A DNA stretch of 64,000 nt from the NCBI GenBank assembly GCA_011947345.1, contig JAAVTG010000248.1, positions 301,705-365,704 on the forward strand. Reading direction: 5' to 3'. Made by a program: the position numbers and the translations under genes. Of the stretch, positions 24,763 through 36,840 are shown piece by piece. This DNA comes from Phytophthora quininea. Taxonomy: Eukaryota > Oomycota > Peronosporomycetes > Peronosporales > Peronosporaceae. The notes below the pieces were generated by a model. It searched no databases, was not told the DNA's origin, and saw nothing but the letters and a program-made list of their open reading frames with translations. How positions within the stretch are numbered: the first letter of the stretch is position 1; each line of letters starts with the position of its first letter.

Positions 24763-26021
24763 TCAGCAGATGAGCTGCACCTGGTTGTAGCTGGACGCGT
24801 TCGTCTTGAGCAGTCTTCGGGACTCCTCGCCGCCCTCAGCGTCGTCCAGCTCGTTCACGGCCTCGTCCGTCACGTCCATGCTGAAGCGCTTCTGCCACTG
24901 CGAGCCGTACATCCGCTGCAGATCTGCCAGCGGCAGTAGCCCGTGCGGCACCTGGAAGCACAGTGGTGTCCAGCTGTGCTCAAAGTGGAAGAACACCAGC
25001 GTCGAGATGATCCATCCCAGCACCATGTCCACCGTGTAGTGCTTGCGACCGGCGATGCACAGCACCGCGAGAATCAGCACGTACGCCATGCCGCACGCCC
25101 AGCGCATTTTCGAGGCCGCGCGTCCAGGGAAGTTGCGGTCCATCGTCCGCAGGTACAGCAGCACGGCCGAGTTGGTGAAGCACATGTGCCCCGAGAAGAT
25201 AAGGTCGCCGCACGAGTTGTAATTGCCGTAGATGGGACCGACGCGCGTGATGATGTCGATCCACGTGGTCGGCGGGAAGTAATCCGGGCTGCCGGCGCGG
25301 CAGTGCGGCGCCGGACCGGGCAACGACGTCACGGACACTGTGAGCATGCGCAGGAAGTAGCAGATCGTGACATACCGGAAGAAGGACGAGACGATGCGGC
25401 ATCGGTTGGGCCTGGTCATGAACACTGTCTGCAGCAGGAAGATCACGGGCACGCCGGCAGTCAGGATGTCGCTTACGGGCCGCCACTTGGAGTTGATTCC
25501 CTGCTCGGGGATGAGCATGAAGCCCAGGTCTTTCAGGGGCGTGGTCGTGGGCACGTGCAGGTAGAAGGCGATGTTGACAGAGAAGACCATGACAAGCGAC
25601 ATGCCGACGTAGATCTCGGCGTGGTCCATCATGCCGCGCATGTGCCGTCGGTGCGGCAGCGCACGATGCGCCGCACGTAAAAGAAAGTGGAGGCGAAGAG
25701 CAGCCAGATGCCGCCCCAAGTGGCTCGCGAGCGGTGCTCGTCGGGCTCGACGATGAATTTGAAGAAGGTGACCCAGACCATGACGCCGAGCCCGACGTCG
25801 GCCACCATGAAGAGCGCGAACAGCACGAAGCCCAGCACCTCTCGGTAGTCGACGGCGTCGCACCAGTGGCGCGGGCTGCGGCCGCCGCCCACTTGGATGG
25901 GGCTGTCCTCAGGCCAGGCCAGCGAGCTGTTGTCGTCGAGGCCCCAGGCGCCCACGGGGCCCGACATCTTGCGCTTGGTGCGGAACGGGTTGGACTGCGC
26001 GAACGGCAGGTACGACGCCAT
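24763..26021 (-). CDS. Sphingomyelin-synthase-like PAP2-fold membrane enzyme
   Basis: A polytopic membrane protein of about 419 residues. The catalytic signature of the sphingomyelin synthase/PAP2_C family is present: CGDLIFSGHMCFT (first catalytic His) and GRKHYTVDMVLGW (second His and Asp), completing the His-His-Asp triad. At least six hydrophobic segments are visible, and the tail is acidic and cytosolic-looking. Such enzymes transfer phospho-headgroups to ceramide in the Golgi or plasma membrane; whether this one makes sphingomyelin, inositol-phosphorylceramide or phosphoethanolamine-ceramide cannot be told. The first 123 residues are in another frame; a one-base loss near 25645-25655 separates FYVRRIVRCRTDG from MRGMMDHAEIYVGM. 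Confidence 0.82.
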
Positions 26022-27407
26022 GCTAGGAGCCTGCTCTCGGAGCCTGGAGACCTGGAGGCGACGGGCTTACTACTCGGCGCGGAGGCAGAGTCAGAGTATG
26101 GCGAATGCGGGAATGGCGAAGCCGTTGGGGGTCAGCTTGGTATAAATATAGCGCGCGGATTCATTGGCTGAAATTGCTGATTACGGCCTGCGAATTAGTG
26201 GTCTCCAGTCTCAGATTTACTAATTCGTTTCCGGTGGTTATTGACACCTTCTTTTTTGGTGAGTCGTTGTCCATGGGATTTTCTGTGTTAAGAGTGTAGC
26301 CATCAAAATGGATACAGGAATTAGCTCGGCCTAACCTCTGATTTACGGCTGTATCAGTTGGCCCCGTGATGGCTTCATCAACCTGCTTGGCGGCCTGATA
26401 TTAACACCCGCTACCAACACCACCTTCTGGTACACAGTGCCACGAACTTGGTACTACTCGAAGTTTTTAAATACTGGTTGTGCTCCAGGAATGCAATGGT
26501 TGAGCAACCGTTCCTGCATCGTTTTGGACTCTGCTTCATGGCTTGAGAGCACCGCCTCATTCTGCAGCTTACCTTCGTCTTCGCCAATCGATAGCAGACC
26601 CCTCCCAAAGAAACCTGGCCTACTGTGTGGCAGATTGACGTGCACCCTGAATCAACTTTCGCTGCACGGCGAGATGCCCAACGCACGGCAAACACGTTTG
26701 CTCGAGGAAGAGGATGGTGAAAAGATCTCATCAGGACACAGCAAACTCCACACGCAGGGCGTTGTTCGCATGTGATCGCCATGGGAGCCGAAGGACACAC
26801 AACCAACAACAGCACACTAGTGGTAAGTGCAGTGGTGTTTACACCAAGACAACTGGCCAACCGTGCTATCGCGAGTTGCTCGAAATTGATATGCCACAAC
26901 TGCTTGGGAGGTCTGTCGATGCTGGCGCTGCTTGTGGTTTACTAGAAGAAGTGCTGGACAGTGTCGGCTGCGAAAGTCGGTGTTTGGTTTGGCAAGAGCA
27001 AGGGCTTTGCAAACCCTTTCCGAGGCAAGTTGGAAGACGAATCGCAGAGTGCTTGGCGGTCAGCAGCAGCAAAGCGTCTGCAACTCCTCGGCTTGGGATT
27101 TTGTAGCATATGCGAACTCCACAGAAGACAAGAAATACACACGTCCTGGGGTTTCCAGCCTGCAGATACAGAGCACTTCTGTAAAGCGATGCAGGTTCGA
27201 CCCAGTGGCTGCAGCGACGAAGCAAGGACCATAGTGACGTGACTGACATCCACGCACGGAGAGCTGCATCTCCCTCTCGTCGCCGCAAACGTCCGCACGA
27301 ACAACTTGCGGGGCCCAGCAAATTGCCTTTTATGCCCAACCGAGGGCCTGTGTTTGGAATATCAATCGTGCGGCCGATAGACAGGTACAAAGCGAAGTGA
27401 AGCAGAC
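26022..27407. other. Intergenic region without a supported gene
   Basis: Between the divergently transcribed SMS-like and COA3-like genes. Short frames on both strands show no domain or plausible splice pattern. Both promoters should lie here. Confidence 0.4.
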
Positions 27408-27737
27408 ATGGTTCTGTCAGTGCGCGCCAAGAACTTCATCCTGGGCGGCAGCCTCGCGGCCTTCGCGTCGTCGATCTTCGCTTACACGTTCTACCAGATG
27501 AGTCGGGTACGCGCCGAGCTGCCTGCGGTGATGCGAGACTCGCCCTTTTGACCTGTGTTCTTTTTGCTGCCGATGCAGGACGACTTTAAGGACCTGGACA
27601 CCGTCAAGGTGAACGTGCATCAGAGCGGCATGAAGGTCGACGAGACCCCAAGTCCAAGTAAGAGCTGCAGAGGGTCGCTAAGCGCAGAACGAGGATTCTT
27701 ACCGCCGGCAGGCTCCCAGGCCAAGGATGGCAAATAA
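27408..27737 (+). CDS. COA3: COA3-like mitochondrial cytochrome c oxidase assembly factor (three small exons)
   Basis: Exon 1 (27408-27506) encodes MVLSVRAKNFILGGSLAAFA and ends with IFAYTFYQMSR; a 72-nt GT-AG intron (27507-27578) follows, then DDFKDLDTVKVNV. The single hydrophobic segment directly followed by YTFYQMSR-DDF matches the COA3/CCDC56 core, in which a conserved YTFY-type motif leaves the membrane before an acidic helix. A second intron of about 56 nt (GTAAGA to GGCAG, around 27656-27711) probably removes a stretch of weak coding character, giving a protein of roughly 68 residues. COA3 proteins of the inner membrane act in early COX1 assembly. The family call rests on one short motif plus layout, so it is moderately sure. 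Confidence 0.68.
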
Positions 27738-27918
27738 GTTTCCATTCCCAGCAGAATTCAATAATTGAGGCACAAGAGATTGACTGAAAGGAGTCTGCCG
27801 TCTCGGCAAGCCGTCTGGGCTTCTAGTCGCAGCGATCTCATTGCAGCGTTATTTCTAAGCAGAGACTGCGCTCGTTACCTCGGTCCTTGACCCTCTTGTG
27901 CGGTTGCTGCATCTACAT

Positions 27919-28338
27919 TCACCGGAATGCAGCCGTCCTTTGCTCAAGGGCCTGGACACGACAGACGCAACAAGAATCGCCATTAGCACAGACAGCACTA
28001 TTCGCAACGCACACTCGTTCCTTTGTCCATACCTTGGCCATCATCCGTTGCGACTTGGCTGACGTCTTGTTCTTCAGCTTCCGTAGATTCTCTTGCGTGC
28101 GGTCAGCTTGCTGCAGCTCACGCCGGGCGACGTCCAGCACGCGCTCTGCGGCCTTGTTCTTCTTGCCCGAGATTTTGGCCGACATCTGCCGCACTTTTCT
28201 CCGTGCGTTCTTGGCCGGCGGAGTCGCCTTGGACTCGGACGAGCGACGCTTGGAGCGCTTGGACAAGCTTGCGGCGGAGTCCTTCCTGGGCGCCGGCGCG
28301 CAGTTCTGCAAGAAGAGCTTGGTCACGCGGGCTGCCAT
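27919..28338 (-). CDS. Small basic protein of unknown function with one intron
   Basis: Start ATG at 28338. The protein is rich in Lys/Arg/Ser with a predicted long helix (KAAERVLDVARRELQQADR). A convincing intron is visible at 28032-27952 (81 nt): GTATGG donor, TGCTAATG branch-like sequence and CCAG acceptor. Splicing replaces a Cys-rich tail by KALEQRTAAFR and stop, giving about 112 residues. The start MAARVTKLFLQN is weakly presequence-like, and the middle is nuclear/nucleolar-like; I do not recognise a family. Confidence 0.6.
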   Translation of the reverse strand: MAARVTKLFLQNCAPAPRKDSAASLSKRSKRRSSESKATPPAKNARRKVRQMSAKISGKKNKAAERVLDVARRELQQADRTQENLRKLKNKTSAKSQRMMAKVWTKERVCVANSAVCANGDSCCVCRVQALEQRTAAFR

Positions 28339-28642
28339 CGTCGAGCGCTTTTGTGCGATTGAGGCGGTCCAGTCATATTTCTAGTCCGAATTGTGTCGAC
28401 ACTATTGCATGTGGATAATCAAGATGGACGTCTTGGTCTCGCCTAAAACGTTGCAAGGACGCTCCAGGACGTAACGCGGCACTGGCCCGGGTACAACACA
28501 ATAGGATTAGAATTTCGCCTTTATTCTCCATCGTCTTAGAAACAAGCACTCGCTCCAGCACGGCTGGAGCTCAGCGTCTCATTTCGCCAACAACAAAACC
28601 ATGCCCAACTGAGTCGCCAAGAGCTGTCAAGCCACTGGACGC

Positions 28643-29799
28643 TTACAGGCGGCCACCGGCGCCAGCCATCGACTCGACGAGCTGGTCCTCCTCGCGAGCG
28701 ACCTTGGCGCCCTTCTCCTCCGCGCCGCCCTCGTGGAGCTCCATCAGACGCACCAGGTCGAACTTGGGCTTCTTAAGGATCTTGCACTTGCGGATGTACA
28801 CGTTCTGCAGCGGGTAGATGCCCTGGGTGGCCTTCTCGATCTCCTTGCCGATGATCTCCGGCACGAACTTGAGGAACAGATCCTTGATGTCGCACTTGCT
28901 GGCCTCCTCCGTCATAATCGACGTCATCTTCTTACGGATGGCGCGGATCTGGGCCGACTTGGCGTACGTCGTCTTCTTGATCTGGTTCGGGCGCTTCTTG
29001 GTGAAGGCGATGCAGAAGAGACGCACCAGGTAGCCGTCCGTGGTCTTGACGTCCACGAAGGCCTCGATCAGCGTCTGCCACTTGCGAATGAGCGAGCACA
29101 GCTTGTCGCGGGTGAAGTCCATGCCGTGGAAGCCCGTCACTACCTGATTGCCCTGGATCTCCTCGGCGCAGAGGCGGATCTTGCGGAACGACTGGTCCTC
29201 GTCCTTGTTCAGGTCGGCCAGGCAGACTTCGAACACACGGCCGCGCAGGCCCTCCGACGCGATCTTGGTGCCGGCCGTACGGTTCACCAGGGTCTTGCCG
29301 CAGTTGCGCTCCGAGAAGATGGCCGGTGCCTTGACATCGTACCAGTCCTTGCGCGAGAACGGGTCAACGCTGCAGTGCACGCAGACAACACACCATCAGG
29401 CTGCTGTTCACCCCCTGTCTACTATTCCGGACGTACACTTTCTTCTTGCCGCCCTTCTTGCCCTTAGTCAGGCGTTTGTTCTTTCCTGGTTGCACGCACG
29501 CACACACGACACGACCGTCGACGTTAGCAATCCGAGCCCCTGTACATTAGTCGAGGCTAGGCCGGCGATGTGTCCAGCAGTGGCTCGATTGGCGCCGTCT
29601 CGTGCTCTCTGATGCTCCCTTCTTTAGGCCGCTCCCCCACCGGAAAGCAATCCCTGCGCTGTTACTCGGTTGTCCTGTAGCTGTCCAAGCGCCTGCTTTT
29701 TGGTGCGGCGGGAGGCTGAAGCAGAGAAGAGCAGAGAGACGACACTCGCCACCGCCGGGGACTCCACCCACGCACAGACGGGCACTCACCGACAGCCAT
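28643..29799 (-). CDS. RPS3A: Cytosolic 40S ribosomal protein eS1 (S3a), three exons with a 10-nt first exon
   Basis: Exon 3 (29369-28643) encodes [35 protein letters not shown], then RLCAEEIQG and [19 protein letters not shown], all eS1 signatures. Exon 2 (29485-29437) supplies [16 protein letters not shown]. Exon 1 is 29799-29790: ATGGCTGTCG, followed by GTGAGT. Joining the three gives [12 protein letters not shown] and 261 residues, the normal length of the family, with phases that close perfectly. The long first intron (29789-29486, 304 nt) next to the ATG is a common place for regulatory elements in ribosomal-protein genes. Just upstream of the ATG is a pyrimidine-rich CCATTTCGCCTTT-like stretch that may be the core promoter. 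Confidence 0.95.
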
Positions 29800-29995
29800 G
29801 GTTGGTTTGCTTTACTTAAAGGCGAAATGGAAGCAGCAACACTGTGGAGCGTCGAATGGCTGGTGACGCCCGGAGCCGCTGGCCGCCAATCATTGAGATT
29901 AAATTCGCTGCACTTGGTCCCACTATTCAAATAAAAACCTTTTCCTAGATCCAGAAAAACCGGTTTTTACGCACCGCCATGGCAAGCGCGCGAGG

Positions 29996-30289
29996 ATGGC
30001 GTTCGGGATGGCGCTTCGAGGGTCCCACAAGCACGCCGCAGTCTCTCAAGCGCCGGTAGGAGGCAGCACAGAGACGAAATGGCGTCGCATTGAACTTCGC
30101 AGCTTCTTGGGTGTTTATTTCCTACAGCGCGAGCAGCATCCTGGGAACGACATCAGTGACGAAGACGCGACGTTCCTGTGCATCGACATCGAGTACTGCC
30201 TGTACGGCGAACGCCTGTGCTACCAGCTGCTGCGGTTTCCGGTGTTTACAAGAGAAGAGCGCGAGGCGTGCATCGAGTGGATGAGATAG
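29996..30289 (+). pseudogene. Decayed partial duplicate of the PH-ankyrin gene N-terminus
   Basis: Around 30000-30130 the translation (ALRGSHKHAAVSQAPVGG, then TKWRRIELRSFLGVYF) aligns closely with ALRGPYEQAAASQTPAGG and TRWRRKDLRSFLSAYF in the complete gene starting at 31372. After LQREQHPGN the similarity stops. It has no PH or ankyrin part. I read it as a truncated tandem copy; whether the remaining 97-codon frame is expressed is unknown. Confidence 0.7.
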
Positions 30290-31371
30290 TTGCTGCTGCT
30301 CGAGATCAGTGAGAGCTGGTTGCGGCAGCGATGAAGGTTGTGAGTGGTGTTCAAACGTTTCAATAAGCAACAGGATAAACTCATCAGCGCTGCACTGCGC
30401 GTGCTGCAGCCCGCTACGACAGGACTCCTGGGGGGCAAGATGGACCAATCTAAAACTACAACAATCAGACTTAACACCGAGTGTAGGAAGCAGCCAGCGG
30501 TGGCCTGGTTTGCCGCTGGTTGATGGAGGTCCGGAAGATGAAGCTCCTCGGCGTCGAGAAGCATGCATACCGGCTAGCTGAAATCAAAGGAGTCCGCTGG
30601 TACTGCAATTTCAATGAGACGGGCCACGGTGAAATGACCGATACACGAGCGACTCATGTAGTGGCTCGCCGTGCGCAACTGTCGCCGCATGTAGCTTTCC
30701 GTTGCATGCTGTCTGGCTTCGATCTGACTGGCAATCGTGGTGAACGCGGCGATTACCGGTGCTATGGGTCAGGAATTTGCAAACTGCTGCCACCGGGCGA
30801 GGGATGAGCCAGGGAGCTCACGCAGAACTTCTCTGAAACAGCCCTCGCAGGACATTGCTGCTTTTGCCTCCCAGAACAGGCCTCGGCTGGTGCCGCAGTC
30901 CAGAACATGCATGTTCGCTAGCATGACACACAAGGAGGTTGGCAGTTGAAATGAATGGCGGCGAACCTACGCTTGATGCGGAGCACTTCTCGGAACATGG
31001 ACCCCCCCCCGGAGATCGTATATGCGGCAGTGGAACGATCGAGCCCGCGTCTTGGCTGCGCCCGATATGCAAGCGCGTGTTGGTGGCGGGTGTCCACAGA
31101 AGTGGAAGAGGACGAGCTTCACGCCGCGGGTAGCAACAGCATGTCAGCACGTGACACAGGCAGCGCTGCGGATTTTCCTATGGGCAGAATTCACGACTTC
31201 ATCGGCCTGGGTACGTGCTCTCCTGCTTAGAGTGGGCGATGCGAGATCGCGCGCCAGCCTCAGGCATGTGCCTCTCAAGTGAACAAGCTGTCGTTGTGCA
31301 TATCTGTTAGTTCGCTATTCAGCAGTGTAGTACAGAGCCTGCGGGTGCCAACGCTGACGAGGCAGCAGATC
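30290..31371. other. Intergenic region between duplicate fragment and PH-ankyrin gene
   Basis: No supported gene. Possible further decayed sequence from the same duplication. A C8 run lies near 31002-31010. Frames on both strands are short and unconvincing. Confidence 0.35.
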
Positions 31372-34300
31372 ATGACGGCGCCGCTGGACGTGGCACTGGC
31401 GACAGCCCGTGCAGAGCTGCTGCAGGCGCGCGAGGAGCTGGCGCAGCAGCCCGCGAGATCCTTTCAGGACGCATTCCTAGAGGCGCTTCGAGGGCCCTAC
31501 GAGCAAGCCGCAGCCTCCCAAACGCCGGCAGGAGGCAGAGCAGAGACGAGGTGGCGTCGAAAGGACCTTCGCAGCTTCTTAAGCGCCTATTTCCCGCAGT
31601 ATGCGCAGCACCATGAAGCCTTCGCCGCGCTCTGCGCCTCTCTAGCTCTAGGAGCTGACTCGGACGTCGTGGTGGCGACGTTCGACGCCTTGAAGCGTGT
31701 GCTGGCGCGGCAGTTCTGCAGCACCAGATTGGCGGCCAAGGACCCCTTCCCGCTGGAGCCTTGTGCGGAGAATAGACCGGCGGAGAGCCGCCCCACTGGG
31801 CCTCCGGTACCAACAGGTCCCAGCGTCCATGATAACGGCTCGAATGCTGCCGCCACACTGCCGGAGACGCGCGAATTCCAGGCCGACGTGCTCAAGAAGT
31901 CGCAGAGCTGGTTGGGACGATGGAGGACGCGCCACTTGGTGCTGCGCTGGGGGCTCCTGGAGATGCACAAGCGCACTCTGGCCGTGAGGTCTTTCCGCCA
32001 CGCGCATTCATCGGCGAGCAGCGCTAGCACCACAGCGAACAGCGAAGACTCTGTTTCGACTCTTTCTGCGGCGGCGAACGCAGGAACCAAAACGTACGAC
32101 CTCGGTGATTTGGTGGCCATAAAGCTGGAGAAACTCAACGACGGAGACTCGACGCGCAAGACAGCGCTCACGCTGCAGTTTAAGACGCCACTTGCGCAGC
32201 CGTCTAACAGCCTCAGCAACCCTACGCCGACGGCGAGCCATGATATTAGGACGCTAGTCCTCGGAGGTGGAGGAGGCAATGAAGCGCCCGATTTGCTGGT
32301 TTCCGTTCGAAACCACGTCGCCACGTTTGCACTCTTCCTGGAGCTCTCGCGACGCGATCGTACGCCATCAATGACCCAAGTGCGACGGTTTGTGGAAGCT
32401 GGTGCACAAGTTAACGCTCGTGTTCACATACCCCGAGGATCTATGTCCCGCGATTCGAGTGGAGGTATGCGTCGACAAAGTTCGTCAAGCAAACAGGTAT
32501 TAATGGGGACGGTGACAGCGCTACAGCTTGCATTCCTACAAGACCCTGGAGCACCTGGCTTCGAGAGTTTGATAGTGCTGCTTTTGAACGCCGGAGCCAA
32601 CCCACGCAGCCTTTTACACTGGGAATATGCGACTCATGTGTTCTTTCCGCCGCTACCAGCCTCTTCGACATCTAGGAGTGGCAAGAATGACAACGGCGAC
32701 CATCGGCAAAGACAAATGTTACGCAAAGGTTCTTGCTTCGAGGCACACTCGAAAGTGACGAAGGCGTCACCGCTGCGTTCTCATGTGCCAACGTTCAGGC
32801 TGAAGATGGAGTACGCTGGAATCTTCTGATGTTTTACAGCTGGCACGCAGACGTTGAAAGTGTGCAGCGCCTTATCAACCTGACGGGAATCGGTAGTTCC
32901 CAGGGCATCCAAGGAAGAATGTCCAATAGGCAAATGCTGACATGCCTAGACGACGTGAATGCTGCAGGTGATACGGCGCTACATATTGCTATAAAAGGTA
33001 ATTCGGAGCCCGTGGCGCTGCTGATTGTGGAGACAGCACTAGCAACAAGCGCTCAGGCTGTACACCAATGTGATGCGCGTGGCGAACCGGTGGTTCATTT
33101 AGCGTTAACAGCTCGGCAGTGGCGCGTTGTGGATGCTCTGATAGCTGGTGGTGCTGTTGATCCTCGTTCGTATGATGCGTCAGGGAACTCTGCGTTACAT
33201 TTGGCGATTCAATTACGCGCGCCCGTGGCCTTGATCGCTCGGCTTATTCAAATTTATCGACACTCTCCGCCGAAAGGAGGCCTCGATGGTCGTGCAGGGC
33301 GTCGTGGGAGCAACGACACGCCGCTGTCACTGGCACTCAAGAGCGGCCAGCAAGAAGTCGTGGCTCTCCTGCTTGCTTCCGGTGCATCGCCTGCCGGTTC
33401 GGACTGTCACTGGAGCACAGCTTTCAAAAGCAAGCACGAAGATCAAAGCAATCAGGACGCCGAAGGAAAATGCATAATCGGCGATGATGATAGTGCTCTC
33501 CATGTGTCTATCAAGGCAGGGATGGAACTTGCAGCCGCAGCTCTCATTGCTCACAAAGCGGATATTTATTCAAACGACTCACGTGGCGCATCGACACTGG
33601 CCTTGGCAATTCGTCACGGTTTGTACACACTTGCTGCAGAGCTTGCAGAGCAGCATAGCAAAAGCAGCACAAGCAACCGCCGAGCAAGCTTTGGTGGGTG
33701 GATGGCGAAACAGGAAGACCTGTGGTAATGCTAGCTGCCCAGGCTGGGCAGCTCGAGTTGGCTGCCCTGCTGCTGGACTATAGTAGCCAAGACAAGCAAG
33801 ACGATCCCTGGGTGGACCACTCGATGAATACGTCGCGGACTCTTTCTCTTCTCACACACATTATAGTCTGGCTAGATGCGAATCCAAGTAGCAGCTCTCG
33901 ATCGAATTTGTCGACACGCAGCTCTGGTCAAGATCACCAAGAAGAGGAAACGGAATCTGCTAAAACCAAGAAGATCTGGTCATCAAGCTCGACCTGGACA
34001 AGAGACCGCAGTAAATCTCGAAGTGATGGAGACTGGAAGAATTTGCGTCGGGATCACGGCGGCTCAGTCTCGTATTCTCGGGGCCGTGAAGACCCAATTG
34101 TCTCCAAACAAGAGAGGACCGCGTGCAGCTTCCTTCTCTACGGAATCCAAGGACTTGTGCTGCGATTTCTTCAACTCAGCCCAAACCATGCAGCTGCAGT
34201 TGCAGATTCTGCGGTATCGCAGTCGACATTGCCACTTCAAGTTCGATTGCCGACCATTGCCATCACTAGTGCGATTCCGCCAAAAGCTCGCAATGTCGAC

Positions 34301-36192
34301 GAGAAAACGACACCGCTTCACGTGGCCGCATCAGGCGGTCATGGGACCTCGAAGGTGCTGCAACTACTCTTGGCGTTTCTCTTGGGGGTGGATCCCAGTG
34401 CTGCGGCGCAAGTGTTGATGCGTCCAATGGGGCCCGGTGCAGAGACCCGTTGCACGTGGCACTTGCAGCCGGAGCTGGCCAGAATGCATTGTTGCTGCTG
34501 TATTCGTCGCGCGAGCTTGAAGCACGTAGTCCTGCTACAAGCAGGATATGCTCACATCTCTACGAGATGCCTAATCTAATGGGCGACTCTGCACTGCACT
34601 TAGCGAGTGCACAGCCTCGAAATGCTGCGATTCTCCTGGTTGTTGAGCTGCTTCTAGAACAGAACGTGGATGCTGGTGTTTGGAACAACTCCGGACTAGC
34701 TCCACTTCACGTTGCACTGCAGCAAGGTTGTGACGGTACCCTTATTGAACTGTTCCTGCGGTACGGGCAAGATTTAAATCTATGGACTGAAGGCAGCGCG
34801 ACCAGGTGCTCCGGGGTCAGCGACAGCGGGCCGAACGCAATAACACTTGCGCCATATCCACAAAATGCTTTAATGCTTGCTGTTGAGTCCGAGAATGCCG
34901 TCGCATTTCGTGCGTTGGTACGAGGCGGTGCGCGAACCAGAGCTTTGATGCCGCACGCGCGTATTGGGTTGCTGCAGCTAGCGGTGCATTGTGGTGTACG
35001 CAACCCAGAACTACTTGCTTGCATGCTGGACGACTTGGAGCTCGAACGCTCGGCTCAATCCGAGATTATGGATCAGTGGGGAGTTAGCCCTCGTGATGCA
35101 CGTTCAAGACTGACCGAAATATGGAGAAGAGAACGGAGTCGAGCTAATAATGAGGAACTGCCAGAGAATTGTTGTCTGCCGAGTGAGGACCGCAATGACA
35201 ACGACAAATCGCAAGTGGGCAATCGACCACCCCCACTTCATCTCGCGCCTGCACATGACGACCAAGTGCTCAGCAAAGCATCGTTCGGCAATAATGCTGG
35301 CTTTACAGTTCAACCAGGTACGTCTCGAGTACCACCACCACTTCGAATAACGGGGCCGCAGCCCGCCCTGACCCAAATTCCGTTGGAGACTGCTCAATAT
35401 TTGCGAGCTCTTCCTCATCCGCCCGCTTTGTCGCCACTAACTCTGGAATATCTTCGCGAAGAAGAGCGAGCGACGCTGACACTTGTTGCACATGAGGCGC
35501 GCAGCGAGGCGCAGACCTGGCTGGCGAAGCGAATTGGCCAGAAAAATTGTTATCGGATGCTCACGCTCACCTACAGCACGCGAAAAAGCACCGACGCTCA
35601 GCAAGCGGAAGCAGTGTGAGCAGCGCTAAGGACGATGTCGTAACGACAACTTCTGAAAATCGCGAGCGCTTTGAGTTTGCTCAGAATGACCAGCAATTGC
35701 TGGAGGCACTGAAGGCCACGGCCGCTAAGATATTCGTGGACAAGCATGTGGCGGAGGTGGTGGCAGAAGTTCGACTTGCTATCGAGCGAGAGAAGCAGAC
35801 CATATTTCAAGAAACGGGTTTGTATCCTGGGGCACCTTCAAAGAAGAGCAATAAGACGAGCAGCAGCCGACATCGATCGTTGCTGGTGCGCGCAGCGAGT
35901 TCGACCACGGGGTCGATGCTGCTTCCAGCTTTGTCGGCGTCGGTGACGTCAATGTCTAGCGAGGAAGGAACCACGTACCAGCCCAGTGAAGACGGCAACG
36001 GAGGAGCCAGCTTTTGGTGGTCTGAACGCGGCACAACATTTTTGAGCGACGATAACCTTACTTGGCTGTCAACAAGTGGCCCTCGAGGGGCACTATGCTA
36101 AGCGACTCGGGTGCCATCAGTGGAGGAGGGTCGCTAGATTCCAGAGACGATCGACATCTGTGGAGCTTTATAGAAAGTGAGAAAGCATGAGA
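31372..36192 (+). CDS. PH-domain and ankyrin-repeat protein
   Basis: ATG at 31372 (MTAPLDVALATARAELLQAR). A PH domain begins near residue 170 (DVLKKSQSWLGRWRTRHLVL) and runs through DLGDLVAIKLEKL. From about 32400 there are at least eight ankyrin-type repeats, e.g. GDTALHIAIKGNSEP, GNSALHLAIQL, DDSALHVSIKAGMELAAAAL, TTPLHVAASGGHG, GDSALHLASAQPRN and LAPLHVALQQGCDG. The C-terminal 200 residues are charged and helical (VAEVVAEVRLAIEREKQ), then Ser-rich. About 1,600 residues. PH domains bind phosphoinositides and ankyrin repeats bind proteins, so a membrane-linked scaffold is inferred. The frame breaks near 32725, 33695, 34400, 35541 and 36090; four of these sit in G or A runs where one added base gives continuous repeats. 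The last shift moves the stop to 36192. Confidence 0.82.
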
Positions 36193-36840
36193 AAAACCAT
36201 TCCGAGCGACAGCTCTGAATACGTGGCGGACAACGTTATAGGCATCAAGCCTCCGCATCTTTTAATCAGGTGATCCCAGAGGCTGGAGACGTTCGACAGT
36301 CATGCGAGTGCCCAATCGCTCGACTCGTCGTGCAGATGGAGGTGGTTTTGCTGATGAAGACAATTTACCGCTGGTTATCTGTTTTATATGCAGTCCATGG
36401 GGTCCAATCGTGCACGCAGCAGCGGAAGGAGCCACGATAAACACAATGAAGACCGTGGCAGCTTTGATGATGGAGACCTTTCGGAGCAGCTTACTGCTTT
36501 CTACTGAAAGACATTTCAGCCAAACGTTGACCCAGCAGCGGCAGGATTGTGGCACTACCGATTGCAAACAATGACATTCTTTTCAATATGTAGGCTGGTA
36601 GTTCAAACAACATCTAGTGGTGGTCAATGCCATGGACAGCATGCGAGGCCGGCACCTCTCTCGCCCTCGACAATGTCCAAACGAAGTCTGCAGAGCCTGC
36701 TGGAGAGACAAGTTAACGCAAAATCATACGAGCCTGGAGCCGAGGACGCCGCAGTTTGTGCGCCAAATTTGCAATCGTGCAGTCGCAAACGCAGGTCCGA
36801 TAGATGTCCAAACGTAAGTATTAATGACTGCCTTCTAGTA
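36193..36840. other. Intergenic, convergent gene ends
   Basis: Lies between the 3' ends of the PH-ankyrin gene (plus) and the TOG-CAP-Gly gene (minus). No gene supported; only short, domain-free frames. Confidence 0.4.

Noticed and set aside
24943..25680. Long plus-strand frame over the sphingomyelin-synthase-like gene
   Set aside because: Antisense shadow; His/Arg/Val-rich with no fold, while the minus strand holds the catalytic motifs.
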